Below are positions 11,701 to 25,000 of a stretch of DNA of 64,000 nt, in pieces (the first letter of the stretch is position 1; each line of letters starts with the position of its first letter). The stretch covers positions 9,285,280 to 9,349,279 of the forward strand of contig CM034547.1 in NCBI GenBank assembly GCA_020055645.1. Reading direction: 5' to 3'. The DNA is from Tomocerus qinae. Lineage: Eukaryota > Arthropoda > Collembola > Entomobryomorpha > Tomoceridae. The translations under genes and the position numbers were made by a program. The notes below the pieces were generated by a model. That model did no database searches, had not been told where the DNA came from, and saw only the letters and a list, made by a program, of their open reading frames with translations.

Positions 11701-14700
11701 ATTAGATTTGAAGTAGTGAGAATAGTTAATTGTTATTTACTCCTAAAATTTTTAGTTTCCTTTTATTCACCATCGTGAATAGTTAATATTCAGAGCATTT
11801 ATGTATGGGAATCGTGTATGCTGTTAAGAATGTATATGGTGTGTTTAAATTGCCAGCAACACTTGTATAGTATTGTAGTAATCAAATATGAGATTGTGGA
11901 CTTTGTCTGATGAAGGTATACAGAAGAATAGAATTCATCGCTAGTTTTATTGGCTAGGGCGAGCCGCATGTTTTTCAACACTTTCTTCTGACCGCATATG
12001 TTGTCTTGTTAGTACCAGGAGAGGGTACAGCTGAATGAAAAATTGTTTTTACTGAATTAGACATGAAAATGAATGTGGTCCGTGAAAGGCGGTGCGATGT
12101 ATTTTCTCTGGGTTCATTTCTTTCGGGGTTCGTGCGGTGTGAGTGTAAGTAATTCTGCTAGCACTTACTTGGCTAGCTTTATTTTTGCAACACTACGCGA
12201 AGTACAAAATGGTCTGTCTACTTTACTTCCCTCATTGAAATTTTTATTGCGCTATGCGCTCAACCTAAAAGGTATTCTTCATATTACTTAGTAATGCTAT
12301 CACTCACATCCGTGCCCGATATTATGGGTATATATTTAACATCTGAACGAAGGCTGAACCTCGTGTATTGCCTTTAAACGTGTGAAGCAGTGCGAATGCA
12401 CAAGCATTTCAGAGTTATCCTAGCCCCTTGATTTTTATTCTACATAGGTGCTAGGACTCCATATAGTAGTACTAATTTGTCGAAAGTATAGCAATGCAAA
12501 GGTACCAATTGTGTCCATATCGTCTAGTGGCTCTTGCTAATGATAGTACTTCAATTACGAACTTTTGCGTAGCATTATTAGCAAAAAATCTTCAGCTCAA
12601 TCAAGATAGTCAGTTGTGTGATAAATATTCCAAGTCTTTTACGTGTCTGAATTTGATGACACAGCACATCCTGTCAACTCGGTTATGCCTGAGATGAGAC
12701 AATAAAAATTCAAATATTCAAAACGATATGACAAAATGATAAATGCTACCCATAAATTCTAAAAGGACTTATGGAGAAAGAATTTTACATTTTTAGCCTA
12801 TAAAAGTAACGTTGTACTCATTTGAAAGCATTTTCTTGCGAAACGCAGTTAAATAGTTTCTGAACACATTTTACGAATTTTGGATTACAGAGAAACAGTC
12901 AATGAGTTCTTTACTTCTCAATTGTGTTAATAATACCCATCAACACTTACACTTTCGCACTATTTTATGTTATCAAAGGGAAACATGGTTTATTACACAA
13001 AACTTTTGCAAAGTCATTTCATATTGTATTACTATATGTACGTAGAGAAGTATATAGCAACTCCATTGTTATATGGTGACTTTAATGCAACTGGATAGTC
13101 GTTTGGCAAACAGCCGGCTGTTTTAGCAACACAATTGGCTAATGAGGTCGAGGTCTTTCTTTTCTCCTTGTTTTGATAGCTGATTCTTCCAGTGAAACAT
13201 AATAATATGAATTCTATACCTATAAACTTTGCTAAAAGAGAATATAACTCAATGGGTATAAACTCCTGCGGGAGAAATGTGTAACTTCTGTTCTTGAGTG
13301 ATCTTGCTCAATCTTACTTGACTAGACTCAGTTGACATTTAGTACATTTAGCTTTAGAAAAAAAGTAATTTTGAAATACAAATCGAACATGCTACCAACA
13401 TGTATAGTATGTTAGTACACATGCAGTATAATATTATATGAGATTATGCCATTATATTGAAACTATGTGTAACACACAATAAACAGGTACATTTTGATTT
13501 ATCATTAAGTTCATCAGTTGTATTTGTAACTTAGTAATGTAGAGATAATGAACAGAAAGTGTACGTAACTTGTATGTAGGTCTGTATTTGTGAATAAAAT
13601 GCATTTTGCATGCAATAAATCCCTAGAATTTAATTGAGCGTTGTTTCTTCAAGATAAAGTTCCGCAAAATGAGGGGTAATAGGGTTTTAGTTGTTGATAT
13701 ACGACATAGTTCATGGTAGACATCTACACGAGACTCATGTATCACAGTATGTGTTGTGTACAACATATTTGATTTGTTATCCAAATGACAATTGGACATG
13801 TAAAACCAGGCTCATAAATAATTTTTGTGTAGTAAAATTGAAATGTTATCGTAGAAACTGAATTTTATTGCTTGTATCAAGCGTTTTGAAACTGGAGGGG
13901 GCTTACGTCAAATAACGGACTAAACTTCCGTGCATGTATAATTTATTGGTCTTCTTGTCAGCGGCGTGGCTGCACCATCAGGTAACTGAAATGTATAAAA
14001 ACAGTAACAATATCCCATTGTTCACCACTGTGCATGTTGCCATTTGAACAATAACGGCACAGAAATAATTTTCAAAAAGAGTAAAATAAGAATCACTTTG
14101 ACCTTGCACCCAGGTCAATCTAGGAAAGCAAGGTTGATTTTCTCGTAAAATTCCGAGTAAAACCTGAGGACTTGTTTGCTTACAAGGAGAATCTTTTGGT
14201 TGCGTAGCCATATGCCCCAATCAGAGTAATATTGGGGATGTTGTAGTCGTAAGTGCTATGCAAGTAAAGAAGGCAAAGCCAACTAGTGCAATTCGCAAAC
14301 ACAAATAGAAATATTTCGTCGTTGTTATATTAAGTAAATGGTGTATTGACACATTCACGGGTGGTTGGAAAAGAGCAAAACTCCGGGTACAAGTATATTA
14401 TTGCAATATATCAAATAAGTACAGCACAGTACCTACGCAACTTGTTTGGCTCATCTGAGATCCCCTAAGTAAACAGAATAAATCCTACAGAAGCTGTCTT
14501 TCACATCACACACAGCCGAAGAGAGCAAAGGGAAGGAAAGCAATGGACGTGAAAAGTGCGTCTTGGATTGGTAGCTTAACACTGCTTTGCTTTTCTTTAC
14601 CTTTCTTTTGCTAACGATAAGTATCTGGCAGGCTAAGCCTTTTTCATCGCTCCCTTCTTCCTACTCCAATATATGTCTCAGGGACATATGTATATTATAT

Positions 14701-17700
14701 TACTATTTATACCTATAGCACAATGGCACGGTGTGTGTGTATTTCACTCCGATGCATTCGGTTCCAAACTTTCTCCTTACATTTCCAACCCAGTCAGATT
14801 TTATTGCTTATATTAAAGAAACTAAAATTTGATTTCTCTTCACCTTGCCTTTGTACGCTATGTACATATTAACACAGGGTGAAATTACTTAGCTTGACGT
14901 GGTTTCCCTTCGTTTCGTTTGACTTTATTTTACTTGAACTCATTCATTTTGAAGAAAAACTGTTTGCCATGTCAGCCAAAGCAAAGTAAACCGAGTCACT
15001 TATTCTGGGTGTGTAGTGCCGAAAAGAGTGGGTAACCCTATGGGCTTTATTTAGAGTAGTGAATAGGCTGATACAAACATATTAGGAGAGCTACGGATTT
15101 ATATGCACAGACTTACTTTCTTTTCTATGCTAAAAAGGTGAAAGAATGAATATCCATGACTGTGTCTCATTTTACTTGGGAGTGTTTGTGTTTGGTTGTC
15201 ATGTGTCATGTCGGTCTCATTAAAAGTCACAAAGTCGAGTGGAGACGGAGGGAAAAGTGACAATGACTCTGGCTCACCATCCCATCACACTGCACCACAC
15301 TACATCATGAGTAATAAGCTCAAGCCTCATGCCCTCTCATCTAAAGGTTCCGCTTCACTTTCCCAACAAACGCAAATAAAATAAAGAATCTCGCACTCCA
15401 TCCACGGTGCTTTCTAAAGAAAGAAACAGCGCACTCCTCTTTGTGCAACTATGTACAACTACGACATACACCACTCCAACTTTCCACCACACACTTCCCC
15501 ACTCTACTTACTTAATATAAATGCATAAATACACCAACTAGGCTTAACTTCACTTAAAGTATTGCACACTGCACCAAAAGAAACTCTCGCTCGTCAACCC
15601 ATTGTGGGAGAAAGTTGATTTGTGTTCGGAAAAACAGGACCAGCTCAAAGCTCTCATCAATTTCTCTCCTGTACTTTCTCCATTCTCTTCTACCTCTTAA
15701 CTTTACTTTATTCTCTAATTCTATTGACTATACTGTCTATGTTCCTTTACTTTCTAATACACTGTCTAAAGCTAAAATTTATTTATTTATTCTAATTTAA
15801 AGACGCGTTTAACGTTCAAGTTGATGGAAGTGGGTAATATGAGCAAAATGAATATGCAGCAAAAGAAAATAATAAAGTTAATTAACACTTCCTAATTAAG
15901 ATGCAACAGCAAAAGAATTCTCATGAATGAATTTCTTCAAATGAAACCGTAAGGACATATAAGTTTGATAGATAACTAGGTACCTGTCAAATCTGCCATT
16001 TGGGGACCTTATATTTGAAACTACTATTTACTTTCTACTACTTTTCACTTACATACTACTTTGTTTTATATTCTAGGATTTATATTTTCTAATGAAAATG
16101 TCAGTTAAATAACATAATTAGCATCGACGATTTAAGCTCGGTCACTACTTCAGATAATGATTTTTACGGAATCGGGATCACATCAAAAAATTGTACATCC
16201 TACTAACTTATTGCATTTATTTAAATAAGTGTACAGTGCTATTTACATAATTTTCGATTACTGTAATTTTATCAACATATGATTTGTACATTGTGAAAAA
16301 TTTTCTGAGAAATTTCTCTTAATGAAAATACGCAGTGAAATACACAATAGTGAGTGCTGAGTCAAGTTTAAGGTATGCAATGTAAGTACATGTGTATTTA
16401 AGTGTACATGGATATTTGGCTGTTCTTCGAGTGATGTCAGTTCCTTTTGTATAGTGAGACAGAAGAGTTAAGTTACGGGTTGAAAATATATTTGTGGGAG
16501 CACACCTACAGCTTTGCTGATTTGATTGCGAGTCACACGTTGCTGTTTAGTTCCATTTTGTATACGGGAGTCGATCTCCTCTTTTGTATGCTGCCTGTGT
16601 GAGAATATTGTATTTGACTTGGTTTGCCTATTGACGAATATTCACGACTGTCCTGTCACTTATTCATTCAGGAAAAGTTCCGCTGTTGGATTTTGGCTTT
16701 CATAACATTCGCATTCGTTTGCTTTCTTATTACATGCATAGGTCTAGACATAAGAGAGTGCATAGGTAGTAAAAGGGATTCAATATATCCAAGTGGATCT
16801 GTCTATCATATTCTAAATACTTACTTAGCATTGTATGCTTATAGTTTGTCCTTTGCAGTGTATTGTAGGACTTAAGCCTAAGCAAAGGAAGCCAAAGAAA
16901 TCCAGGCCAAGCCAGCCTGTAGATTCCCTCTTCCATATTTTATGTATTTGTATGTTTCCTTAAGGTTTTTCATGTGCTTTCCCTTAAATCTGCCTTTTTT
17001 GCTGTGGGCTGTTGCGCTTTTTCATCTTCATCTTACACTCACACTAGCACACCACACGATGTGTCTATAGAGTTCGGGTTCCCAATTGTAAATCAAGTAT
17101 TCACTTGATATTCTTTCTCTCTTCTCTCTTGATGGCATGGAAAAGTAAGGCAAGGCGCCTACTGAAAAGGGAAACCGCTGTGAATTGTGATTGTCTGATA
17201 TACTTACGTTCGTCTACTCGCTACGACTACATACATCAATACACCTAAAAATTTCAAATACACACAGAATACAGAAATATAAGTTGAATTAGACTCACAT
17301 AAGTAACCTACCTACCTATAGTCAGAGCAAATAAACTTTCTCCTCCTGGATTCTAAAATGTGGAAGTACCTACCAACAATGAACCTATGTGTATATCTGT
17401 AATGTAGAGTTGAAACGCAATAATAACGATACAGCAAGTAGAAAATTTGAGAAATTTTGTATGACTATTACTATTATCATATTTATAAGTATAGCGAGTT
17501 TTACGAGTTGAGTATTTGTCTTGTTAAACTAAAGGTAAGGGGTTCTGTTCTTCTGTTTCCTACCTACAATGTGTATTTTAAAAGATTGGACTAGCGTATA
17601 GTATGAAATAAGGAGTGAGTGGCTACGGTGGGTTCGTTCGTCAACTGCTGGAGTATTTGCAGTTTTTGGAGTATGGAGTGAGTGAGTGCCTATTTGGCGA

Positions 17701-20700
17701 TTTATATGCAGGGAGCGTGCGAAGGTGAGCACGTTTATCGCTTTTACTTGTAGCCCTACAGCAAAGCTACATTGCCACGCACTGTTGCTGCATGTACTGC
17801 TCCTTTCCTCTCACACATCTCAGAACAGACTCCAATTTCTTCTTGCCAAGGGTAAATCTACGAGTTTTTTCATAATAAAATACAACTTGAGAAAATCCGC
17901 AGTCTAACCATGTAGTCAGCTTCCATCCACTTGCTTCCCTTTTACCACAGAATTCTTTAGTTTCCTTTCGAGGCTCTGGAAGATGTGAGTGAAGTGCCAC
18001 TGCAAATGCAACACTAAAGTCTGCAAACTCAACTCACTGACTCAAATGAACTCAATTCGCTTCGCTACTTTCTTTTAGAACAGAAAGCTGAAATTCCTCT
18101 GCCAATTCTGTTGATACTAACAATAAATGTTATATAATTTGACTCGCTTCAGACTTACATACTAACTCCCTTATGAACAATTGCCATCGCCTCCTCCCCC
18201 TTCTATCATACACAGCCATGGACTCTAAATAGTAGATAACCTAAACTCAATTCAATCACTTTCTCCCATTCTATTTTCTAACCATCCTTTTCCTGCCTGC
18301 TTCTTTGTTTCCTACTTACCAACTTGTTTCCTCTGTCTTCACATTTCCTAATTAAAATTCATATTGCATTTATCTATGGAAAACTTGTCACAAATATGCT
18401 TAACCCAGAAAGTCACATTTGATTTTATTTTCAAGAAAAAAGAGCCAATTTCCAATTGCAATTTGTAAATTGCTGGTCGACTTGCCTCATCAGTAACTAG
18501 AATTTCAAGCACAGTTAAATGGGTACAATTATCATGCGTTACCTACCATAAGAATAATGAAGACAATTTTTATGTGTGTTAGAATGTTTTACTTGGGTAA
18601 TTAATTAGTAATTTGTTATCTAAAAATCAAATGTGTATTCCACGAACTAAAATGTACTCCATGAAAAATTCTGGGTACCACCTTTCATGATCGTTTGTGT
18701 ATTAAATACTTTTATTCTCACAGAAATACATGGTAGAATGCCTTTACCTGTTCTGTATGCAAGTAATGCTAAATAATGATGGGAATTTAGTTTTCTTTAT
18801 AATCCATGACTAGAAAATCAAGGGCAGATTATAATTAGTAGATAAGATGTGTCTGTAGAAAGGCAGTAGATATCCACCTATGCATAAACAGTGGTTTTCG
18901 CTTGAGTTGTTTCCTGAACAAAGCTGAAGATAATTACAATAAGATTTCTCCGAAATTGCTGTTAGTGTGTATGTATGGAATGTGTAAAACTATTGCCTCG
19001 CATATATAAGTCGTATAAGGAAGTAATTCTTGGTCGGGAAGGAAAGGGTTTGAGCTCGGGTGTTGTGATGTGACTTGCAAAGACTTTGGAGCAAAGCACT
19101 TGTACTTACTGTGACAGTCTCTCCTCGAAACTTTCTAATGACTCCTGATAACATGCAAATTCTCCTCTCTTGCTGCTTAAATTGATTTATTAGTTAGGCA
19201 CTAGAGAAGCTCCTTGTGTCATCCTCATCCCTTTGTACACAGCCTACAGACTCCACTCCACCCTGCACTGGAGCACATACTCTGCCTTTATTAAAACCTA
19301 CTAAACTAAAATGAAAGGAAACTTAAATGCAAAACCCAAGTTTGTGTAACAATGGCCATAGCATCACAACGTCCTATTATATGGGGGCATGGACTTTGTG
19401 GATGATGCAAAAAGGAAGACGAAATGTCTATTCTCAGTCCCCGTTCTATTCTAGATAACGCGATGTAAGATTTCCTATTGTTTAGTTTGGTAATGAGTGA
19501 GTGAGTGTTCTTACGTTGAAAAGCTCTCGTGAAAACTATCTGTGCCTATATACATCATCATTGTCATCTTGTTGAAAAGCACTTGTCTTGTCTTTGAATC
19601 TTCCTGGCTGTTCGTTACGCTCCCTTCTCCCCTTAACATGCATACCTATCTCGACTCTACCCTTTCTGTGGAATCACACTTGTTCACATGTGTGCATGCT
19701 CAAATGTCAATTGAATAGGAACTTCTTTAAAGTCTTTGATTTCTGCTAGACTCTAGTTTATTGATTTGATATTTAATGCTCAATTTATACATTTTCAACT
19801 ACCATCAAACTAATTGAACTATGGATACAACGAACGATGATATTTATTTTGTGTAGGGCAGCTGTATAGTAGATTCATATCTATCTACAAGTAATTGATA
19901 TGAAGCATATAAATCGTAAATTAAATCATTTTGCTTTCAATAATCATATCCAATACTTTACTGTTAGGTATCATCGTGGTATCATAATCATATTATTGTC
20001 AATAATATTGGTTCGTTTAGTATCATGATTCATACAATCAATAGACATAGTTATACAATCATACACCAGGTTTTTTCAGCAGGTAATATTAAAAAGTTGC
20101 AACAATAGAATAGATGATAATAGAAGATTTAACATTATTTAAGTAAGCCGTTATAATACCGGCTGAGTAACCAGTGAAAATAAGTTCATTCTTAAAATAT
20201 TAAGTTAAAGTATCTATTACAGTTAGATCTCTCAAAGAAGTCTGCTTTTCTGTTGGTAGCGGGGATGTGTATTATGTAAAACATCAAGCTTTCAATGATG
20301 GCGATGTCACAAGTGTTATCATTTATAGTACATTTTTAAGTCACAATTGACTTTTGCGCTGATTGCATTAGTAAATTTTTCATTGGTATTTTTTAACAAC
20401 ATTAGAAATCTTTAGTGACACTTCCCAGACTTCAATTTAATAGTTTCAGATTGTGCCGTATCACAGAATATTGGTTTGACCTGGTTCTGCGGTTGTTATG
20501 AAACCACTGGTCACCTTGTAAATGATTGGTTTCTGTACAAGAATTGTACTTACATATAGGTTTGGAAAGTTGGAGATGTAATGTGAATGAGTTAAGGATT
20601 TGAAAAGAGAGAAGACCACACAGGGGTGACATTTCGGAAGAAAGTTGCCCTTTATCTAATACTATGCATGTAGCCGTAGGTCTATTATAGTACTTATTGG

Positions 20701-22000
20701 TATAGCAGTAGTTTTGGTAAGGTAGTTGAATAGTTAGAGCAAGTGAAGTGAGGTCGAGGGAAGCGAAGCCACGGAGATAAATCCGACAAGAAATAGATGG
20801 AATATCCTCATTCTTGCTTAGACACATACAAAGGACGAATTTTCTACTTGAATTTTCCTTGTAGGTAGTTTAGTAGTTGAGTGTAGATCAGATCTGTTCA
20901 GTTGAGGTTGACTTTGACTCTGAGAAAATAGAAAGAAAGAAAAAGAAAAGCTTGTTGAGCTTCACTGGGAATGGAATGGAAGATTTGATTTGAGCTCATT
21001 TCAGTTTAGATTTAGATTCCAATTCCGATTGGAATAGAAATAGAAGTTGAGTTGTCGAATTGAAGGTGTAGGCTCTGTTGACGACGAGGCTCGGCGGAGA
21101 CGAAACTTGTAGTTTGGCCTGCAGGGATTTTAATATCTGTGATCTGCTCTCGGGACAACAATGGAATCAACACCCGTCCAGGGGTCCTATTTATTTCTGT
21201 GGTCTCTTTTCCTTGCCTCTCCTCCTTGTTATTTGCCTTTGTTGGTGTTGATTCACACTGACATAAAATTGATTGAGAGATAGGAAGCAACATGGAGGAG
21301 AGCGACAGAAATTCCAATGCATTGTCAGCCACACAATGCTACTGTATATAATGCATTTTTAGATATTCCTTTTAAACGAAAACCCGTGAGGATTCTTCAT
21401 TCTCGCTTTATTTTCCCAGTAAACGTCTCTATATCTTTTTTATCTCCACAGAATACACTTTACTATACATGTGGGTGGGTGTGCGAAATGCTCTTTCATG
21501 TACAATTCCCGAAATTGCTTGGACCCTAATGCAATTCTCTAGACATTCCACCACTAACTCTTCGGCCTTGGAGCACTTTTGAAATCATTGATTTCGTATT
21601 TTATTTTGCAATCAATGAATTGTATTATCTGTCCCGTATTTTAAATTAGTGCAAGAACGAGACAGCCACATGCACATAATACACTAAGCTCTGTCAGAGA
21701 CTGTTGTAACAACATCCATACCCGACTCTGTTTATATTAACACGGAGAGAAGATTTAGTCTGATGGATTGCTATGCTTATAAATAAATGTAGGGAAGAAA
21801 TTGTATTAGAGCTTGTTAGTGTAAAATATTTCCCAGATCGCCCTTTTACGCCCAAACTGATGTATCAAAACTATTACTGACAACATCCATTTATTTCCAC
21901 CAATTTACGAGACTACCAAGTACTGCTCCGTCCTGTTAGACTCCCATTCTCTTACCAATAATGTAACGAAAGAGGAACACTTCCCTTTCGTAAGTAAATT
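8776..22000. other. Intergenic, no recognisable gene
   Basis: No supported gene. The frames seen, such as 10883-11107, 11108-11320, 12073-12291 and 20432-20827 on the minus strand, have no family motifs and look like chance. A small stem lies at 10317-10339 (TATAGCAT / ATGCTATA). Another is at 11176-11216 (CCATCTGAA / TTCAGATGG), and an 8-bp stem with a TCCG loop is at 21016-21035. Around 12.1 kb the DNA is locally richer in CpG, with adjacent donor-like GTGAGT and GTAAGT, but no exon could be supported. Confidence 0.55.
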
Positions 22001-25000
22001 AATTCTTCGGATCTTCTCTTCCTTTACGTTGGCTTTCCATTGCATGTTGTTTCCAACCGCTTGATCGCCCTGATCTCATCTACTACGTCCAACATATATA
22101 AACCCAATGGCTATCACACCGAATTCTATGCACTTTAATTTTCCATTAATAAGCCTGCTTCCAAATAGGCAGAGACCCACCATTTGCAATGCACACTAAT
22201 GATAAATACCCTAAAAGATACTATTATACAAATGCTACTTACTCAAATGAATTCCATTCTATATCCATACATTATTTATGCATTACACTTGCAGAGAGCC
22301 ATAGCAGGGGCTGTAGATTAATTGCAGACTTATTATATTCCAGTTAAACAGAAATGACTATTCCTCCACACTCTGTTTTGCTTTGCCCCCATTTTCCTTA
22401 ATTTCCCTCCTTTGTTTACAAATAAGATTGTCTTCTCCGAGGATTATTCTGCTCTTTGCACCATCCATTTGAATTAGTGCACAACCATTCACAGTCAAAC
22501 AGGGGAAGTCCAATCCAAAGCAACAACTTGCAACTTTAGATACTATGCTTTCTTATCCAGTAATGTGCTGGCTGTTGCTTTCCTCCAGAAATGCTGCAAA
22601 GATCTATAAAATCATAATGAAAATATTTCTAATTGTTATTTTGCAAAAGTGTAACCGTTTAGCTATAAATACACGGTTCTAGTACAACTGGATCTAAACT
22701 ATTAAGGTATTTAAATTGCAATGTAATTCTATTATTTTAAAATCGGCACTTAAATTAATCGTAATACAAAATGTTTTCAAATGTAGAATCAGCAGAGATG
22801 AGGAATAATGCTGAGATTACTATTTTTGTTTTTGACTACTTTTAGCAACAGTCCTTGATATAGTAGAAGTAGTTTCTGTTAGTTAGGTATAAGAGTTTGG
22901 TAATAAAGATAACAAAGCAAATTAAATTATGAAAAGGTGAAGGAATTGTTGCAGAGGGTCTCTCCCCATTTTCATCTAACAAAAGCAATAGAAGACCACA
23001 GAAGGATTCCTGGAGGAAGACAATAAAAATACATCGTCAAACAAAAGAAGAGATTGTCATATGTTGTAAAAGAATAAAGTTAGATGATTACAATGGTAGT
23101 ACCTATAGCATGTTGCTTTTTGTGTAAAGAGTATTCTGGAAGGACATAGTATGGTATGTCATATTTAAAATAAGAAGAAGTAGTGCAGAGAGAGATAGGA
23201 TCTTCGAGTATGGCTCGCATATTTATATTCTATTGAAGTCTATAATTCATGAGGCAGTGTAATATAAAGGATGGAAATTGATAGCATACGATACGGTATG
23301 ACACAAAGAGACAAGACAAGACAAACCTTTTACTTTGTGAGACGAGGAGCCAGACCCTCTTTCTTCCCTTCTTCGAAAATAACAGAGAAATGATATTGAG
23401 TGTGTCAGCAAAAATTTTTGGCAGGGGAAGGAGCAAGTAGGCAAAAAGATGTAGCATTTCCGTCTCGAATTTTTGTGAATATTTTATGGCTCTTTACAAC
23501 AGGAGACAGCCACATCCACGCTACTCCAACCAGCATGTGCCGTATCCCACTATTCCCACTCATTGTCAGCATTTCAACTTACAGGATACAGCGAAACTAA
23601 CCTTTTAATATTATATCTCCCCTAAATTAACTCACCCTGCCTTACTTCCACTTCTTCAGCCCAGTGTCTGCAACTCTTCGCCGACTCTTCCCATAAGCTC
23701 ATGCACACATTACATGGGGACTCCAATTAATTATCATAATACCGCCATAAATAATACACAAGATGTGGTATGTACTTCATATCCTAGAAATTAAGTCCTT
23801 TCGTCATTCTACAATTAATTAATGCTGTATAGGTATTTATACACAAAGCAGTAGTTTTCAATTACTACCACATACAAGTATAAGATACCACATACATGAA
23901 TATTAGATACAAAATGCACATCGCGAACACAACCGTCTAGTAAGAAACTTGAATCTTCTATTTTATTGTCTTCAATAACTTCATGTTGCTCTTTTATATA
24001 TGTTTTAAGTAGACGCACGTGATAAATTGCATCTATGCAATAACTAAAGATTGACTAGATCGAGATTCTGAGACAAACTTTCCTATTCGTCAACAGGTCA
24101 CCAAAACTCCAATAATTAAAATATCGTAATTAGTAAAACAAATAATTTTCGTATTGTAGATATAATGAATTAAAATCTGGCAGTAGAATTTGCTGGGTTT
24201 ACATCAGTCAAGCTAAAAATTATGTAATTTATCATCTAAAGTAAAATGATCAAAGAGCAATTCTGGTCTGATGTATATAAATCTACTTATGTAGGGGGGT
24301 TGTTTGCATAAGCAGAATCTTTGTTGAAGTCCAGTCTCAAAATAACTGCTGTAGCTCATCCAGTTAGTACATCTTGGTTGACGCATAATGCACAATAAAA
24401 TTAGGGTTTGCATAAAACAATAATATTCATGAGCGGATGCACTGTTTGGTATTTTCTGTCGTATTTAGATGTGATGTGGTGTAATAACACAGCGAAATGG
24501 TTTTGGCTGCGACTCTCATTGTGTTTCAGGGAGTGTATTCTTATGTTTCAAGATACCTATTGACAAGAAAGGAGTTTCTATGCATCTAATGGTGGTTATG
24601 GTCGTAACTTCTTGGAATGCAATTATTATTTATGACAATTTGTGGAAGAGAGCATTAGAAAATGTAATGACTGCGGACGAGAGGCAGTTAAGAAAGTAAG
24701 ACATTTCATGAATTGACGTTCAATGCAGAATGTATAAGTAAAACAAATATGAATAAATAGTCAATTTGTATGAGGACTGTGATGACTCTGCAGTGAACTC
24801 CGCTGTGCGTAAGCATTGTGGTGCACAACGTTATTATTCGGGTGAAAGTGGCGATGATGTAAAACATTGAATTGTCCCACTGGGAAATGAAAGTCATGGA
24901 ACATAATACAGTGTAAACTTGTTTTCCCGAGAAAATATTGTGGCAACCAATCTCTTTTCCGAAAATGTTGCAAATTTTCTGTGGAATTGTATTTTTGTAG

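Noticed and set aside
12121-12145. GGTTCG-type tRNA B-box-like sequence, also seen near 17630 and 28470
   Set aside because: No A box, anticodon stem or acceptor pairing around any of them.
12073-12291. Possible exon with tandem donor-like GTGAGT/GTAAGT and locally higher CpG
   Set aside because: The frame has no family similarity, and no partner exon or acceptor could be identified.
20432-20827. 131-codon minus-strand open frame
   Set aside because: No recognisable motif, no splice or promoter context; length is within chance for a 64-kb window.
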